Assembly (NCBI GenBank): GCA_025352345.1
Contig: JANXTP010000404.1
Span: 1-9,051 of the forward strand
DNA length: 9,051 bases
DNA from: Burkholderiales bacterium
GTDB taxonomy: Bacteria; Pseudomonadota; Gammaproteobacteria; Burkholderiales; Burkholderiaceae_C
Reading direction: 5' to 3'
Shown here: positions 1-8,761 of the stretch, piece after piece
Numbering within the stretch: position 1 is the first letter of the stretch
Layout: each line of letters starts with the position of its first letter
Notes under the pieces: generated by a model
What the model was told of the DNA's origin: nothing
Seen by the model: the letters and a program-made list of their open reading frames with translations, nothing else
The model's database searches: none
Program-made: the position numbers and the translations under genes

Positions 1-3000
1 TACACATGCGCATACGCCCGCGCCATCTTCTCCGCCCGAACGTCATTCGTGTACTGCGCCGGCAAGCGCCGCATCTCGACCTTCAGCGTCTGCATCACCG
101 CTGCCTTGGCCTGCTGCTTTTCGCGCCAGTCCAGCACCAGCTTCTCCCGCGTCAGCGTGGCCAGCAGTTCCCGGCACACCTTCTTGACCTCGGCCTCCTC
201 CGCCTTGGTCAGCACCGGCTCCGGCTTCGTGAGGATGTCGAAAATCGCCAGTTCCTCCTCGGTCAATTCCTCGGCGATCGCGCGCTGCTCCTCAACCGTC
301 AACGTCCCGACGAAGTCCTTCAACCCGGCGAAGAATGACTCGATGTTCCGGCTGCCGGCGTTGTACTCGTCGATCAGCTTCTGAAACTTGTCGGCCAGAT
401 CCATGCGCGAGGCGTTCACCGCCACCATCTGCGACAGCTTGCCGGCGATCAGGCGCTTCAGCTTCTCGGCCTCCGTGTGCTTGTGGCCCTGTGCAAACTT
501 GGCCTGCAGCGCCGCGAAGTCAATCTCCGACAAGTTGACCAGCGCTGCCGGGTTGCTGACCGGGCCGATGCGATAGCCCTCGGTGGCGATCGAGTCGTTC
601 AGCAGGTCTTCCACGTCGCCCATCACCGCCGAGATGTTGGGCGGGTCGGTCTCGGCGTGGATCTTCGCGGCGAGGTACGCCACCAGCACTGCGAGCGGCG
701 CCAGCTCGTTGGCCAGCGGGTCGGGCAAGATCGCCTTGAACAGCCGTGCCACCCGGCTCGCCAGTTGCAGGTAGTGCTTCTTGTCCGCCTCGCTGGTCAG
801 GAAGGCTTCGATCGCATCGTCGATCAACCCGATCCGAAAGAAGCCCTGCGCCTTCGCGATGGCTTCCAACTGCACGCCGCGGGCATCGGCGAAGAACGCC
901 GCTTCGTTCAGCGCCACTTGCAGCGTCGCCACCAACTCCGCCTTGTCCAGAACCGGCCCGCTGCCGCCACCGCTCTCGCCATCGATCGTCGGCCGCGCGT
1001 AGGTGGCCAGCGCGCTTTGCAACGCCCGGAAGATCCCCACGTAGTCCACGATCAGGCCCGACTCCTTGCCGGGCGCGACGCGGTTGGCACGCGCGATCGT
1101 CTGCATCAACGTGTGCGCCCGCATCGGCTTGTCAAGGTAGATCGTCGAGCAGGTCGGCACGTCGAAGCCGGTGATCCACATCGCGCAGACGAACACCAAC
1201 CGCAGGTCGTTCTTGTCGTCCTTGAACTTCTCGGCAAGGTCTTCATCGAGCAGCCGCTTGCGATGCGGCACGATGTCCAGGCCCTTCTTCTTGAGGTCTT
1301 CCACCTCGTTCTGGCCCTGGCTCACCACCACGGCCATGTCGGTGGTCTGCATCAGGTGGATGCGGGCGATCAGCGCCTCGCGGGCGTCGCCTTCTTTTGT
1401 CCCATCCTCCAGCGCCAGCGCCGCCTTCAGCCGCACGATCTCGGCCTTCCAGTGCGCCTGCACCTTGTCGTACATGCGCACCGCTGTGGCCTTGTCGATG
1501 CACACCATCATCGCCTTGCCGCGGTAGCCGCGGCCGGTGAAGTGCGCCACCATGTCCTTGGCAATCGCTTCGAGCCGGTCCTCGCGGGTGATGATGTGGT
1601 ACTCGCGGCCGAACTCGCGCTCCAGCCTCTTCTCCTGTGCCTCGTCGAGCTCGGCCGCTTCGAGCAATTCCTCTAGGTCGCGGTTCAGCGCCTGGTTGGT
1701 GAGCTGCACCTCGGGAATGCGGTTCTCGTAGTACAGCGGCACCGTCGCGCCGTCCTCGATCGAACGGGCGAAGTCGTACACGCTGACGTAGTCGCCAAAC
1801 ACCTCGCGCGTGCGCTCTTCCTCGCCCTTGATCAGCGGCGTGCCGGTGAAGCCGATGAAGCCGGCGTGGGGCAGCGCGTTGCGCATGTTCAGCGCGAAGA
1901 CGTCGTACTGGCTGCGGTGCGCCTCGTCGGTGATGACGATCACGTCGGATCGGTCCGACAGCATCGGGTAGGGCTGGCCGGCCAAGTTCCTGAACTTCTG
2001 GATCAGCGTGAAGATGACGCGCTCGTTGCCGCGCAGCAGTTCCTTCAGGTGCTCGCCGCTGGTGGCGCGCACGTCCTCGCGCGCGGTGGCGCCGGTGGCT
2101 TTGAAGGTCTTGCTGATCTGGTCGTCCAGCTCCCGGCGGTCGGTCACGATCACAAAGGTGCAACTGCCCAGCACCTTGCGCAGCACCTTCTGCGTGAAGA
2201 ACACCATCGACAGGCTCTTGCCCGAGCCCTGGGTGTGCCAGAACACACCCAGGCGCTTTCTTGACGATCCACGTTCCAGCTTCTCGCTGGTTTGGTCAAT
2301 TCGGCGCAACTCCACCAGCCGCGCGATCGACTTGTTGACGCCCAAAAACTGGTGGTTCTTGGCGGTCTTCTTGATCAGGCCGCCCTTGCCCTCCTCGAAA
2401 ACGGTGAAGTTCTCGATGTAATCCAGCAGCCGCGCCGGCGCCAGCAGGCCGCGCAGCGCGCGCTCCCGACTCACCCTGCCGCCCTTACCAATGACTTCGT
2501 GCTCGTCGGCCACGCGCTTCCAGGCGAAGAAGTGCTCCCAGCCGCTGGTGAGCGTGCCCACCTTGGTGTCCGAGCCGTTGCTCAGCAGGATGAAGGCGTT
2601 GGGGTGGAAGAGCTGCGGCACGCTCTGGCCGCGGTAGTCGCGCAGGTTGTCGTCGAACGCGCTCTTCAGCGGCACGGCCGGTTTCTTCAGCTCGATGAAG
2701 ACCAGCGGCAGGCCGTTGACGAAGCCCAGCAGGTCGCAGCGGCGGCGGTACATGTCGCCGGCCACCCACATTTGCGAGGCCAGGAAAAACTCGTTGTTGG
2801 CCGGCGTGGCCCAGTCGATCACGCGCAGGGTCTCGGTGCGGTGCCCGCCGTGCGCGCCATCGTCATCACTCACCTTGACCTTCACGCCGTCTTTCAGCAG
2901 CCGGTAGACATCGCGATTCGCCTTGACGGCGATCTGCCTGGAGCGATCCTGCGCGAGCTGCTCGACGGCCTGCGCATAGGCGTCGGCCGGCAGACCGGGG

Positions 3001-3230
3001 TTCAGCGCCACCAGCGCGGCGCGCAGGCGGCGCGTCAGGATGACCTGCGATTCGCTCTCGCGGCCCTCGCTGCCAGACAAGCCGAAGGTCTCGGCGTACA
3101 GGTTCTTGAAGCTCCAGCCCAGCGCGGTCAGCAGGTCGATGGCCGGCATCTCGACGAGCGCCAGCTCGCCGTAGCCGGCGGACGCCTCACGGGCTACCCA
3201 GCGCGCATTCTTGCCAGAGTCGATGCTCAC
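1..3230 (-). CDS. hsdR: Type I restriction enzyme subunit R (HsdR), C-terminus cut by window edge
   Basis: This is the motor and nuclease subunit of a type I restriction enzyme. It binds the HsdM/HsdS complex at unmethylated target sites, pumps DNA using ATP and cuts at a distance. I translated 1076 codons without a stop. The N-terminal PD-(D/E)xK nuclease shows D166, E180 and K182 (FIELKKP); the D-x13-E-x-K spacing matches what I recall for EcoR124I. The superfamily 2 helicase motifs follow in order: Walker A HTQGSGKS (332-339), DEAH (435-438), GFTGTPL (460-466) and QTIARANR (710-717). A helical C-terminal region, which in the family docks on the methyltransferase, runs to the edge and ends in AYAHV followed by the bases TA, so only a few residues should be missing. 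The start is GTG at 3230, with AAGGA six bases upstream and an in-frame TAA at 3242-3240. It follows the AlbA gene after an 83-base gap. All the motifs I checked are intact. Confidence 0.96.
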   Translation of the reverse strand, partial: MSIDSGKNARWVAREASAGYGELALVEMPAIDLLTALGWSFKNLYAETFGLSGSEGRESESQVILTRRLRAALVALNPGLPADAYAQAVEQLAQDRSRQIAVKANRDVYRLLKDGVKVKVSDDDGAHGGHRTETLRVIDWATPANNEFFLASQMWVAGDMYRRRCDLLGFVNGLPLVFIELKKPAVPLKSAFDDNLRDYRGQSVPQLFHPNAFILLSNGSDTKVGTLTSGWEHFFAWKRVADEHEVIGKGGRVSRERALRGLLAPARLLDYIENFTVFEEGKGGLIKKTAKNHQFLGVNKSIARLVELRRIDQTSEKLERGSSRKRLGVFWHTQGSGKSLSMVFFTQKVLRKVLGSCTFVIVTDRRELDDQISKTFKATGATAREDVRATSGEHLKELLRGNERVIFTLIQKFRNLAGQPYPMLSDRSDVIVITDEAHRSQYDVFALNMRNALPHAGFIGFTGTPLIKGEEERTREVFGDYVSVYDFARSIEDGATVPLYYENRIPEVQLTNQALNRDLEELLEAAELDEAQEKRLEREFGREYHIITREDRLEAIAKDMVAHFTGRGYRGKAMMVCIDKATAVRMYDKVQAHWKAEIVRLKAALALEDGTKEGDAREALIARIHLMQTTDMAVVVSQGQNEVEDLKKKGLDIVPHRKRLLDEDLAEKFKDDKNDLRLVFVCAMWITGFDVPTCSTIYLDKPMRAHTLMQTIARANRVAPGKESGLIVDYVGIFRALQSALATYARPTIDGESGGGSGPVLDKAELVATLQVALNEAAFFADARGVQLEAIAKAQGFFRIGLIDDAIEAFLTSEADKKHYLQLASRVARLFKAILPDPLANELAPLAVLVAYLAAKIHAETDPPNISAVMGDVEDLLNDSIATEGYRIGPVSNPAALVNLSEIDFAALQAKFAQGHKHTEAEKLKRLIAGKLSQMVAVNASRMDLADKFQKLIDEYNAGSRNIESFFAGLKDFVGTLTVEEQRAIAEELTEEELAIFDILTKPEPVLTKAEEAEVKKVCRELLATLTREKLVLDWREKQQAKAAVMQTLKVEMRRLPAQYTNDVRAEKMARAYAHV

Positions 3231-3313
3231 CCGCCGTCCTTATCCAATAAATACTGTTTGTAAATCAACCACTTAAGCATCCTTTTGCCGATTGGATTGG
3301 GATAAGACCTTGG
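3231..3313 (-). promoter_or_regulatory. AT-rich spacer ahead of hsdR with ribosome binding site
   Basis: This 83-base spacer separates the AlbA gene from hsdR. It is markedly AT-rich for this window (for example TTGATTTACAAACAG on the minus strand), whereas the upstream genes of the operon overlap or nearly touch. AAGGA on the minus strand (3241-3237) lies six bases before the GTG at 3230 and fixes the hsdR start. The composition suggests a separate hsdR promoter. I cannot point to a convincing -35/-10 pair with correct spacing, so promoter activity is an inference. Separate control of the nuclease subunit is known for some type I systems, where methylation must come before cutting. Confidence 0.45.
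3239..3306. repeat. Imperfect inverted repeat in the hsdR upstream spacer
   Basis: The plus strand reads CTTATCCAAT at 3239-3248 and ATTGGGATAAG at 3296-3306. The reverse complement of the second is CTTATCCCAAT, so the arms match except for one extra C. The 47 bases between them are AT-rich. ATTGGA at 3291-3296 gives a second partner for TCCAAT at 3243-3248. The left arm overlaps the hsdR ribosome binding site. A dimeric DNA-binding protein or an RNA fold could use these arms, but nothing in the sequence proves either. Confidence 0.4.
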
Positions 3314-5017
3314 CTAAGCGCCGCCCTCGATGGCCAGCCTATCCAAGCCCGCCGGCAGCAGCCGCCACGCGGCGCCCGGCCCGCGCTTGCCGTCGGCCGT
3401 GATGAGCGCCTTGCGCGACATCTCGGCCAGCAAGTTCTTCACCTTGTTGCGCTTCTGGTCGGCGCTCAGCACCTCGGGCAGTTTGCCCAGCAGCAGGCGC
3501 TCCAGCTCGGCGCGCTTGCAGTCACCCATGCGCAGCCGCTTCAGCACCCACATCAGGTAGAAGTCCTTCTCGAAGCCCTTGTCCAGCAGGTACTGCGCCT
3601 GCTGCCCCAGTGCATCGGCCACCAGCGCCGACACATGGTGGTTCGGCGCCCGCCCTTCGATCAGCTTGCGCGCACGCAGCGCCTTGGCTTCGTCGGCACC
3701 GATGGGCTGGCGCTTCTGCACCTTGTCCAGCAAGAACACGTCCATCAACGACAGGTCGGGCTGCTGCATCAGCATCTGCGTGTAGCGCGCGTCCAGGATG
3801 CGCCCGGTGACGCGCACCTCCACGCGTTGCTGCGCCGGCTCGATCAGGTAGTCCGGCATCGGAAAGAAGCGCTTGCGCTGCTCGATGTACATGCGCCGGA
3901 TGCCGCTGCCAATGGTGTCGATCAGCTTCAGCGTCACCATCGCCTGCGTCAGGCAGGGGTTGCGGTACTGCTCGGGCGAGCGGTCGTTGACCAGCAGTTG
4001 TTGCACCGTTCCCGGCAGAAAACTACCGACGTTGCTGAACACCAGTTGCTCGGGCAGCTCCACCACGTTGACGCGTGCGCTCAACCCGTAGTCCTGGTGC
4101 GCGATGGCGTTGTGCAGCGCCTCGCGGATGACCCAGGCGTCGTACTGCGGCACCTCGGTCGGGAACAGCGTGCCCGGCCGCAAGTAGCGCACCGTGAGGT
4201 TGCGCACCCGGGCGAACAGCGCATCGGGCACCCGCAGCAGCGGCAGGCCGAAGTGGTGATAGTCCAGCGCCGTGCCGTCGGCGTCCTTCAGCACCCACGA
4301 CACCTGCGGCGGCAGCGGCAGGTACTGCGCCGCCTCGTCACGGCCGAACAGCAGCAGTGCGGCGCGCGTGAGCTGCCCGCCGCGGCTGAGCTTGAGCTTG
4401 GAGAGGAAGGTGGCATCGTCCCAGCCCGCCACCTCGTCGGCGAGGTGCGCATTCTTCTCGGCATAGCGCCGCCGCCCTTCCACCAAAGCGGCCGGGTCCA
4501 GATCGGCCAGCGTGGCAGCGCCGACCAATTCGGCCGACCAGTCGCCGCGCATGTTGAGCCGTGCCCACAGCCGCGCTTCCTTGTCGGGATGGCCGGCCAG
4601 CTTGACCTTGGCGCTGTGAATGCGGATGTACTCCACCTCATAGAAGCTCACCGGTTGAGCCACGGCCGCTGGCACGCGCAGCAGCACCACCGGCTGGCCG
4701 CGGTACTCGACGGCATCGAAACGGCAGTCGAGCTTCGGGCGCAGGTACTGATGCAGCCACAGGGCCAGCAATTGCGCGCCTACCTTGGCGCTGGCGGGCT
4801 TGAAGCGCGTGCCCAGCACCTCGCGGCTGCCGTTCTCGATGCCCCAGACGAGGTAGCCGAAGGGCTCGCCATCCAGCGCGGCCGCATTGGCCAGGGCCGA
4901 GAGGTATTCGCCGATGGCATGCGGCTCGTCGTTGTTGTGCTTGAACTCGACCCATTCATGCTCGTCGCTGGCCGCCAGCAGGCGGTCGAGCAGCAGGGTG
5001 AGTTCGCCGGGGTTCAT
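3314..5017 (-). CDS. Schlafen-like AlbA_2 / HATPase_c_4 / winged-helix protein embedded in the hsd operon
   Basis: This 567-residue protein resembles the COG2865 group (putative transcriptional regulators or ATP-binding proteins with an AlbA_2 domain). The AlbA_2 (Schlafen) fold spans about residues 8-145, with the hallmark EWVEFKHNND (21-30), an IGEYLSALANAAAL helix (35-48) and the strand and loop GYLVWGIENGSREVLGT (54-70). A GHKL-type ATPase-like segment follows, with REALHNAIAHQDY (298-310), FSNVGSF (327-333) and a DTIGSGIRRM helix (367-376). The C-terminus (about 485-555) looks like a winged helix, with a predicted helix QKRNKVKNLLAEM and a wing GKRGPGAAWRL. There is no signal peptide or membrane segment, so it should be cytoplasmic. 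Its ATG overlaps the hsdS stop (ATGA), which implies translational coupling, and hsdR follows. Related proteins occur in many type I loci, where their job is unsettled: DNA- or RNA-binding regulator, or nuclease effector by analogy with vertebrate Schlafen proteins. The domain call is strong; the role is not known. Confidence 0.88.
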   Translation of the reverse strand: MNPGELTLLLDRLLAASDEHEWVEFKHNNDEPHAIGEYLSALANAAALDGEPFGYLVWGIENGSREVLGTRFKPASAKVGAQLLALWLHQYLRPKLDCRFDAVEYRGQPVVLLRVPAAVAQPVSFYEVEYIRIHSAKVKLAGHPDKEARLWARLNMRGDWSAELVGAATLADLDPAALVEGRRRYAEKNAHLADEVAGWDDATFLSKLKLSRGGQLTRAALLLFGRDEAAQYLPLPPQVSWVLKDADGTALDYHHFGLPLLRVPDALFARVRNLTVRYLRPGTLFPTEVPQYDAWVIREALHNAIAHQDYGLSARVNVVELPEQLVFSNVGSFLPGTVQQLLVNDRSPEQYRNPCLTQAMVTLKLIDTIGSGIRRMYIEQRKRFFPMPDYLIEPAQQRVEVRVTGRILDARYTQMLMQQPDLSLMDVFLLDKVQKRQPIGADEAKALRARKLIEGRAPNHHVSALVADALGQQAQYLLDKGFEKDFYLMWVLKRLRMGDCKRAELERLLLGKLPEVLSADQKRNKVKNLLAEMSRKALITADGKRGPGAAWRLLPAGLDRLAIEGGA

Positions 5018-6279
5018 GCGGCGAGGGCTTCCGGCTCGGGCAGCGCCGACACGTCAAGCTCGCCGGAGATCAGCTTGGGGAGAAGCAGGTCACGGGTGGC
5101 ACGTAGGTTCGCGTTCGCGAGCGACAGCGTGTGTGCCAGTTCATGGAACCGTCGGACGATTTTCCCAAACGTCATGGCTACGCTCACAGTAGGAACCATG
5201 ATCTTCTTTGCTTCAAACTGAGGCCAATGCCCTTTGTACTCGGTAAGTGAAACCAATCCAAGCGTAGCGTGGTAAACCCAATAGATATCACGTTGAAACG
5301 CTGAACTCGACTTGTAGGGAATGACATTCTGAATTGTCGAGAAAGGTTCGTAGATAAGGCGCTGGTAACAGGTATGGTTGGCGAAAACGATTACAGGATC
5401 AGCGCGCGATGCAACAAACCCTGGCTCATCGTTGTGGTAGCCAATAACGCCCTGCCTTCCTTGATCAAGGACTGGCACTCGGCCTGAGCTCAATACCGTC
5501 TTGAGGTCGTACTTTTGGCCGGTGCCGAACCTTCGAACGGCACTGGCTACGTCGGTGCATGACCACCCCTCCGGCACCAACCCCAGCTCGGACTCGACCG
5601 TCCGCGCGCTGTCGTGGCCGGGGAAGCGGAAGCGAACGAACCACTCCTCGTAGAGGTGCCGGGCCATCTCCTCCAGGATCGCGATGCGCCGCGTGTTGTT
5701 CTCGATCAGGTCGTCGTAGGCGGAGAGGATCGACGCGATGCGTCGCTGCTCGCTGATCGGCGGTAGCACAACTTCGAGCGCCTTCAGGATGCCGAGGTTG
5801 ATGCCTGGAACGGCAGCGCCAATCGCTCGGTTACGAACGTGGCCAACCATCTGTGGTGAGGCGAAGTAGTAGAAGAGGTAAAGGGGGTCTGTAAACGCAG
5901 TGTTTGGTCGAAGCTTCAACTGCTTGTTCGAAATGATGTACTCAGGGAAGGGACCGTTCGCGGGTATGAGCCCGACCTGCCCAATCGTGCCCCAACATGT
6001 GAACACCAGATCACCTGCGCGCACATGCTGTGCACGATAGCTCGCTGCCCGTTCCTGCGATACAAAGACGAAGCCTTTCGGCACGAAGCGCGTCAAATCA
6101 TCTGTGAGATTGCTGCCGCGAATGACCGGCACCCCTTCGGCAGCAAAGTACTTTGAGCTGATGTTCGAACCAAACGGTCCAGCCACACAGGCGCTCTTTT
6201 CGGAGGCCTTGATGGCATCGACCGTCGTCACCGACCACTCTCGCGGCAGCTCCCGATCAAACAGAACATGGCGGCGCAC
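5014..6279 (-). CDS. hsdS: Type I restriction-modification specificity subunit (HsdS)
   Basis: This subunit recognises the bipartite DNA target for both methylation and restriction. Its 421 residues are a normal full length with two target-recognition domains. The first (about 10-175) includes ELPREWSVTTV at the entry and PPISEQRRIASILSAYDD (173-190) at the exit, followed by the central coiled-coil spacer NNTRRIAILEEMARHLYEEW (194-213). The second (about 235-370) begins at LVPEGW and ends in a C-terminal helix carrying RDLLLPKLISGELDV (396-410). Both helices keep the two half-sites at fixed spacing. The start is GTG at 6279, two bases after the hsdM stop, with a weak G-rich ribosome site; no in-frame ATG lies nearby. 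The stop overlaps the next gene's start. The two recognition domains are lower in G+C than the conserved helices and the neighbouring genes. The target sequence cannot be predicted by eye. Confidence 0.95.
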   Translation of the reverse strand: MRRHVLFDRELPREWSVTTVDAIKASEKSACVAGPFGSNISSKYFAAEGVPVIRGSNLTDDLTRFVPKGFVFVSQERAASYRAQHVRAGDLVFTCWGTIGQVGLIPANGPFPEYIISNKQLKLRPNTAFTDPLYLFYYFASPQMVGHVRNRAIGAAVPGINLGILKALEVVLPPISEQRRIASILSAYDDLIENNTRRIAILEEMARHLYEEWFVRFRFPGHDSARTVESELGLVPEGWSCTDVASAVRRFGTGQKYDLKTVLSSGRVPVLDQGRQGVIGYHNDEPGFVASRADPVIVFANHTCYQRLIYEPFSTIQNVIPYKSSSAFQRDIYWVYHATLGLVSLTEYKGHWPQFEAKKIMVPTVSVAMTFGKIVRRFHELAHTLSLANANLRATRDLLLPKLISGELDVSALPEPEALAA

Positions 6280-6281
6280 TG

Positions 6282-7835
<1,554 letters not shown>

Positions 7836-7903
7836 TCGTTGTTCTGTGGGTTGGCGGATGTGCCCGCAGTATTGCCGAAGCGTGACAAGCATTCGTGCCC
7901 GTC

Positions 7904-7933
7904 TGGACCGCGACGGTCCATTTCAGTGGACGG
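7904..7933. repeat. Overlapping inverted repeats (TGGACCG / CGGTCCA / TGGACGG)
   Basis: The plus strand reads TGGACCGCGACGGTCCA at 7904-7920, a perfect 7-base inverted repeat with a 3-base centre. CGGTCCA (7914-7920) is followed after TTTCAG by TGGACGG (7927-7933), so GTCCA can also pair with this second TGGAC. The middle arm can pair with either neighbour but not both at once. The block lies 69 to 98 bases before the hsdM start codon, inside the likely transcript leader or near its promoter. It could be a protein-binding operator or a pair of alternative RNA stems. Confidence 0.5.
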
Positions 7934-8014
7934 CTTTGGAACTCACTTATGCAAGATGTAGAGAATCGGCCGCAGACCGCGCCGGTATTCACTTTGCAAG
8001 TCGCTGGCTGCGAG

Positions 8015-8038
8015 CTTGGACACAAACTTGGACACAGA
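8015..8038. repeat. Tandem 12-base repeat, two copies
   Basis: CTTGGACACAAA at 8015-8026 is followed at once by CTTGGACACAGA at 8027-8038, with eleven of twelve bases identical. A 12-base period places both copies on nearly the same face of the DNA helix, which would suit two adjacent protein-binding sites. The TGGAC core recurs in the inverted repeats 80 to 110 bases away. The repeat is non-coding as annotated here. Its function is unknown. Confidence 0.55.
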
Positions 8039-8053
8039 ATCGCCGCGTCACCC

Positions 8054-8076
8054 GGCGGGAGCGCTGCTTTCCCGCC
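8054..8076 (-). terminator. Hairpin at the end of the zinc-ribbon gene, possible terminator
   Basis: GGCGGGA (8054-8060) and TCCCGCC (8070-8076) form a 7-base G+C-rich stem with a 9-base loop. On the minus strand the hairpin begins at the last base of the zinc-ribbon gene's TAG stop, a typical place for a terminator. There is no run of T after the stem (GGGTGACG follows), so it may be a weak or Rho-assisted terminator, or only an RNA-stabilising stem. Confidence 0.3.
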
Positions 8077-8699
8077 TACTCAATCCCGCCGATCCGCTCG
8101 TGCAGCAAGCCCAGGTGCGCCGCCATGCCCGCCAGCGCCACATTGACGTGTGCATCGTGTTCGCCCTGCAGCCGCTCGAATGTGCGCCAGTGCATGCCGT
8201 TCGGTTTGCCACCGTTGCCGGTCAGGATGCCCGCTTCCCAGCCCAGCCGCCGCCGGATCGTATCGGCCCGCCGGGTCGCTCTGTCGTCGTCCGCTTCGCG
8301 CTGGCTGCGGTACGCCAGCCGGTTGCACTGGCGACACGCGAACACGCGCCCGCCATGCAGCACCGCCACGCGTCGCCCGCAGCCGACAGCGGGGCATCGC
8401 CACCAGACCCGCCGCCCGCCAAAGCCGCAAGTTGTCCAGTCAAGCCACACCGCATAGTTCATCGGCTCCCACTCGCCGCCGTTGTGATGGGCACTGCGGT
8501 TGCGGTAGTCGAGCACCACGTTGTCAGCTTCCACCCGCAGGTTGATCGTCGCCGTGGTCTCGCCGTTGCGAGACCAGCGCCACGCCAGCGAATTTCCGGG
8601 CGTCAACAGCCCATCACGCGCAATCTTGCGCACGTCGAGCGCTCGCATATCGTCGGTGCAGCGTCTGCCGCCTTGTCTGCCACTGCCGAAACCGCCCAT
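8076..8699 (-). CDS. Hypothetical protein with a four-cysteine zinc ribbon
   Basis: This 207-residue protein has no function I can name. It begins with a glycine- and arginine-rich tail (MGGFGSGRQGGRR). A region rich in beta-type residues follows (about 35-90), then a likely zinc ribbon with C102-x4-C107 and C122-x2-C125 (CPAVGCG and ACRQCNRLAY). The C-terminal part is helical and basic then acidic (RATRRADTIRRRLGW at 140-154, MHWRTFERLQGEHDAH at 169-184). I recall similar proteins from prophages and integrative elements of Proteobacteria, usually annotated only as hypothetical. The ribbon suggests nucleic-acid binding, but this is inference. ATG at 8699 is chosen because AAGGGG lies eight bases upstream (8713-8708); a TTG at 8750 would add 17 residues without such a site. 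It lies 240 bases upstream of hsdM on the same strand. Confidence 0.82.
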   Translation of the reverse strand: MGGFGSGRQGGRRCTDDMRALDVRKIARDGLLTPGNSLAWRWSRNGETTATINLRVEADNVVLDYRNRSAHHNGGEWEPMNYAVWLDWTTCGFGGRRVWWRCPAVGCGRRVAVLHGGRVFACRQCNRLAYRSQREADDDRATRRADTIRRRLGWEAGILTGNGGKPNGMHWRTFERLQGEHDAHVNVALAGMAAHLGLLHERIGGIE

Positions 8700-8707
8700 G
8701 CGCTGCG

Positions 8708-8713
8708 CCCCTT
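8708..8713 (-). promoter_or_regulatory. Ribosome binding site of the zinc-ribbon gene
   Basis: AAGGGG on the minus strand lies eight bases before the ATG at 8699. It supports that start over the upstream in-frame TTG at 8750. Confidence 0.6.
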
Positions 8714-8761
8714 CAAATATTTTGCCGAAATCATCTGGCAAGTTCAGCAATTCTTGTTGCG

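Larger units (their letters stand above)
7836..8075 (-). promoter_or_regulatory. Non-coding leader of the hsd operon
   Basis: These 240 bases separate the zinc-ribbon gene from hsdM and should contain the operon promoter, because the downstream genes through the AlbA gene touch or overlap. Three structures are visible: a tandem 12-base repeat (8015-8038), alternating TGGAC/GTCCA inverted repeats (7904-7933) and the end-of-gene hairpin (8054-8076). I could not find a well-spaced sigma-70 promoter by eye, and no controller-protein gene is present nearby. The promoter call therefore rests on position only. Confidence 0.4.

Noticed and set aside
477..1676. Long plus-strand open frame (399 residues) opposite hsdR
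   Set aside because: Its composition (runs of H, R, Q, V and L) is typical of the antisense of a high-G+C gene, and the minus-strand frame has all HsdR motifs.
1243..2163. Minus-strand open frame of 306 residues inside hsdR
   Set aside because: It is a shifted frame within the continuous HsdR coding sequence, with arginine- and glycine-rich shadow composition.
3635..5221. Long plus-strand open frame (528 residues) opposite the AlbA gene
   Set aside because: It shows the same antisense composition, spans the end of one gene and part of hsdS, and has no recognisable domain.
7836..7892. Extended hsdM start at 7892 adding 19 residues
   Set aside because: The extra residues do not resemble the family's N-terminus, and no ribosome site supports that ATG; the family match begins at the ATG at 7835.
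8015..8038. Short CRISPR array or attachment site
   Set aside because: There are only two 12-base copies with no spacer between them. No matching copy, integrase or tRNA gene is seen elsewhere in the window, so neither reading is supported.
8700..8750. TTG start at 8750 for the zinc-ribbon gene
   Set aside because: The ATG at 8699 has AAGGGG at good spacing, and the protein's characteristic MGGFGSGR start fits there.
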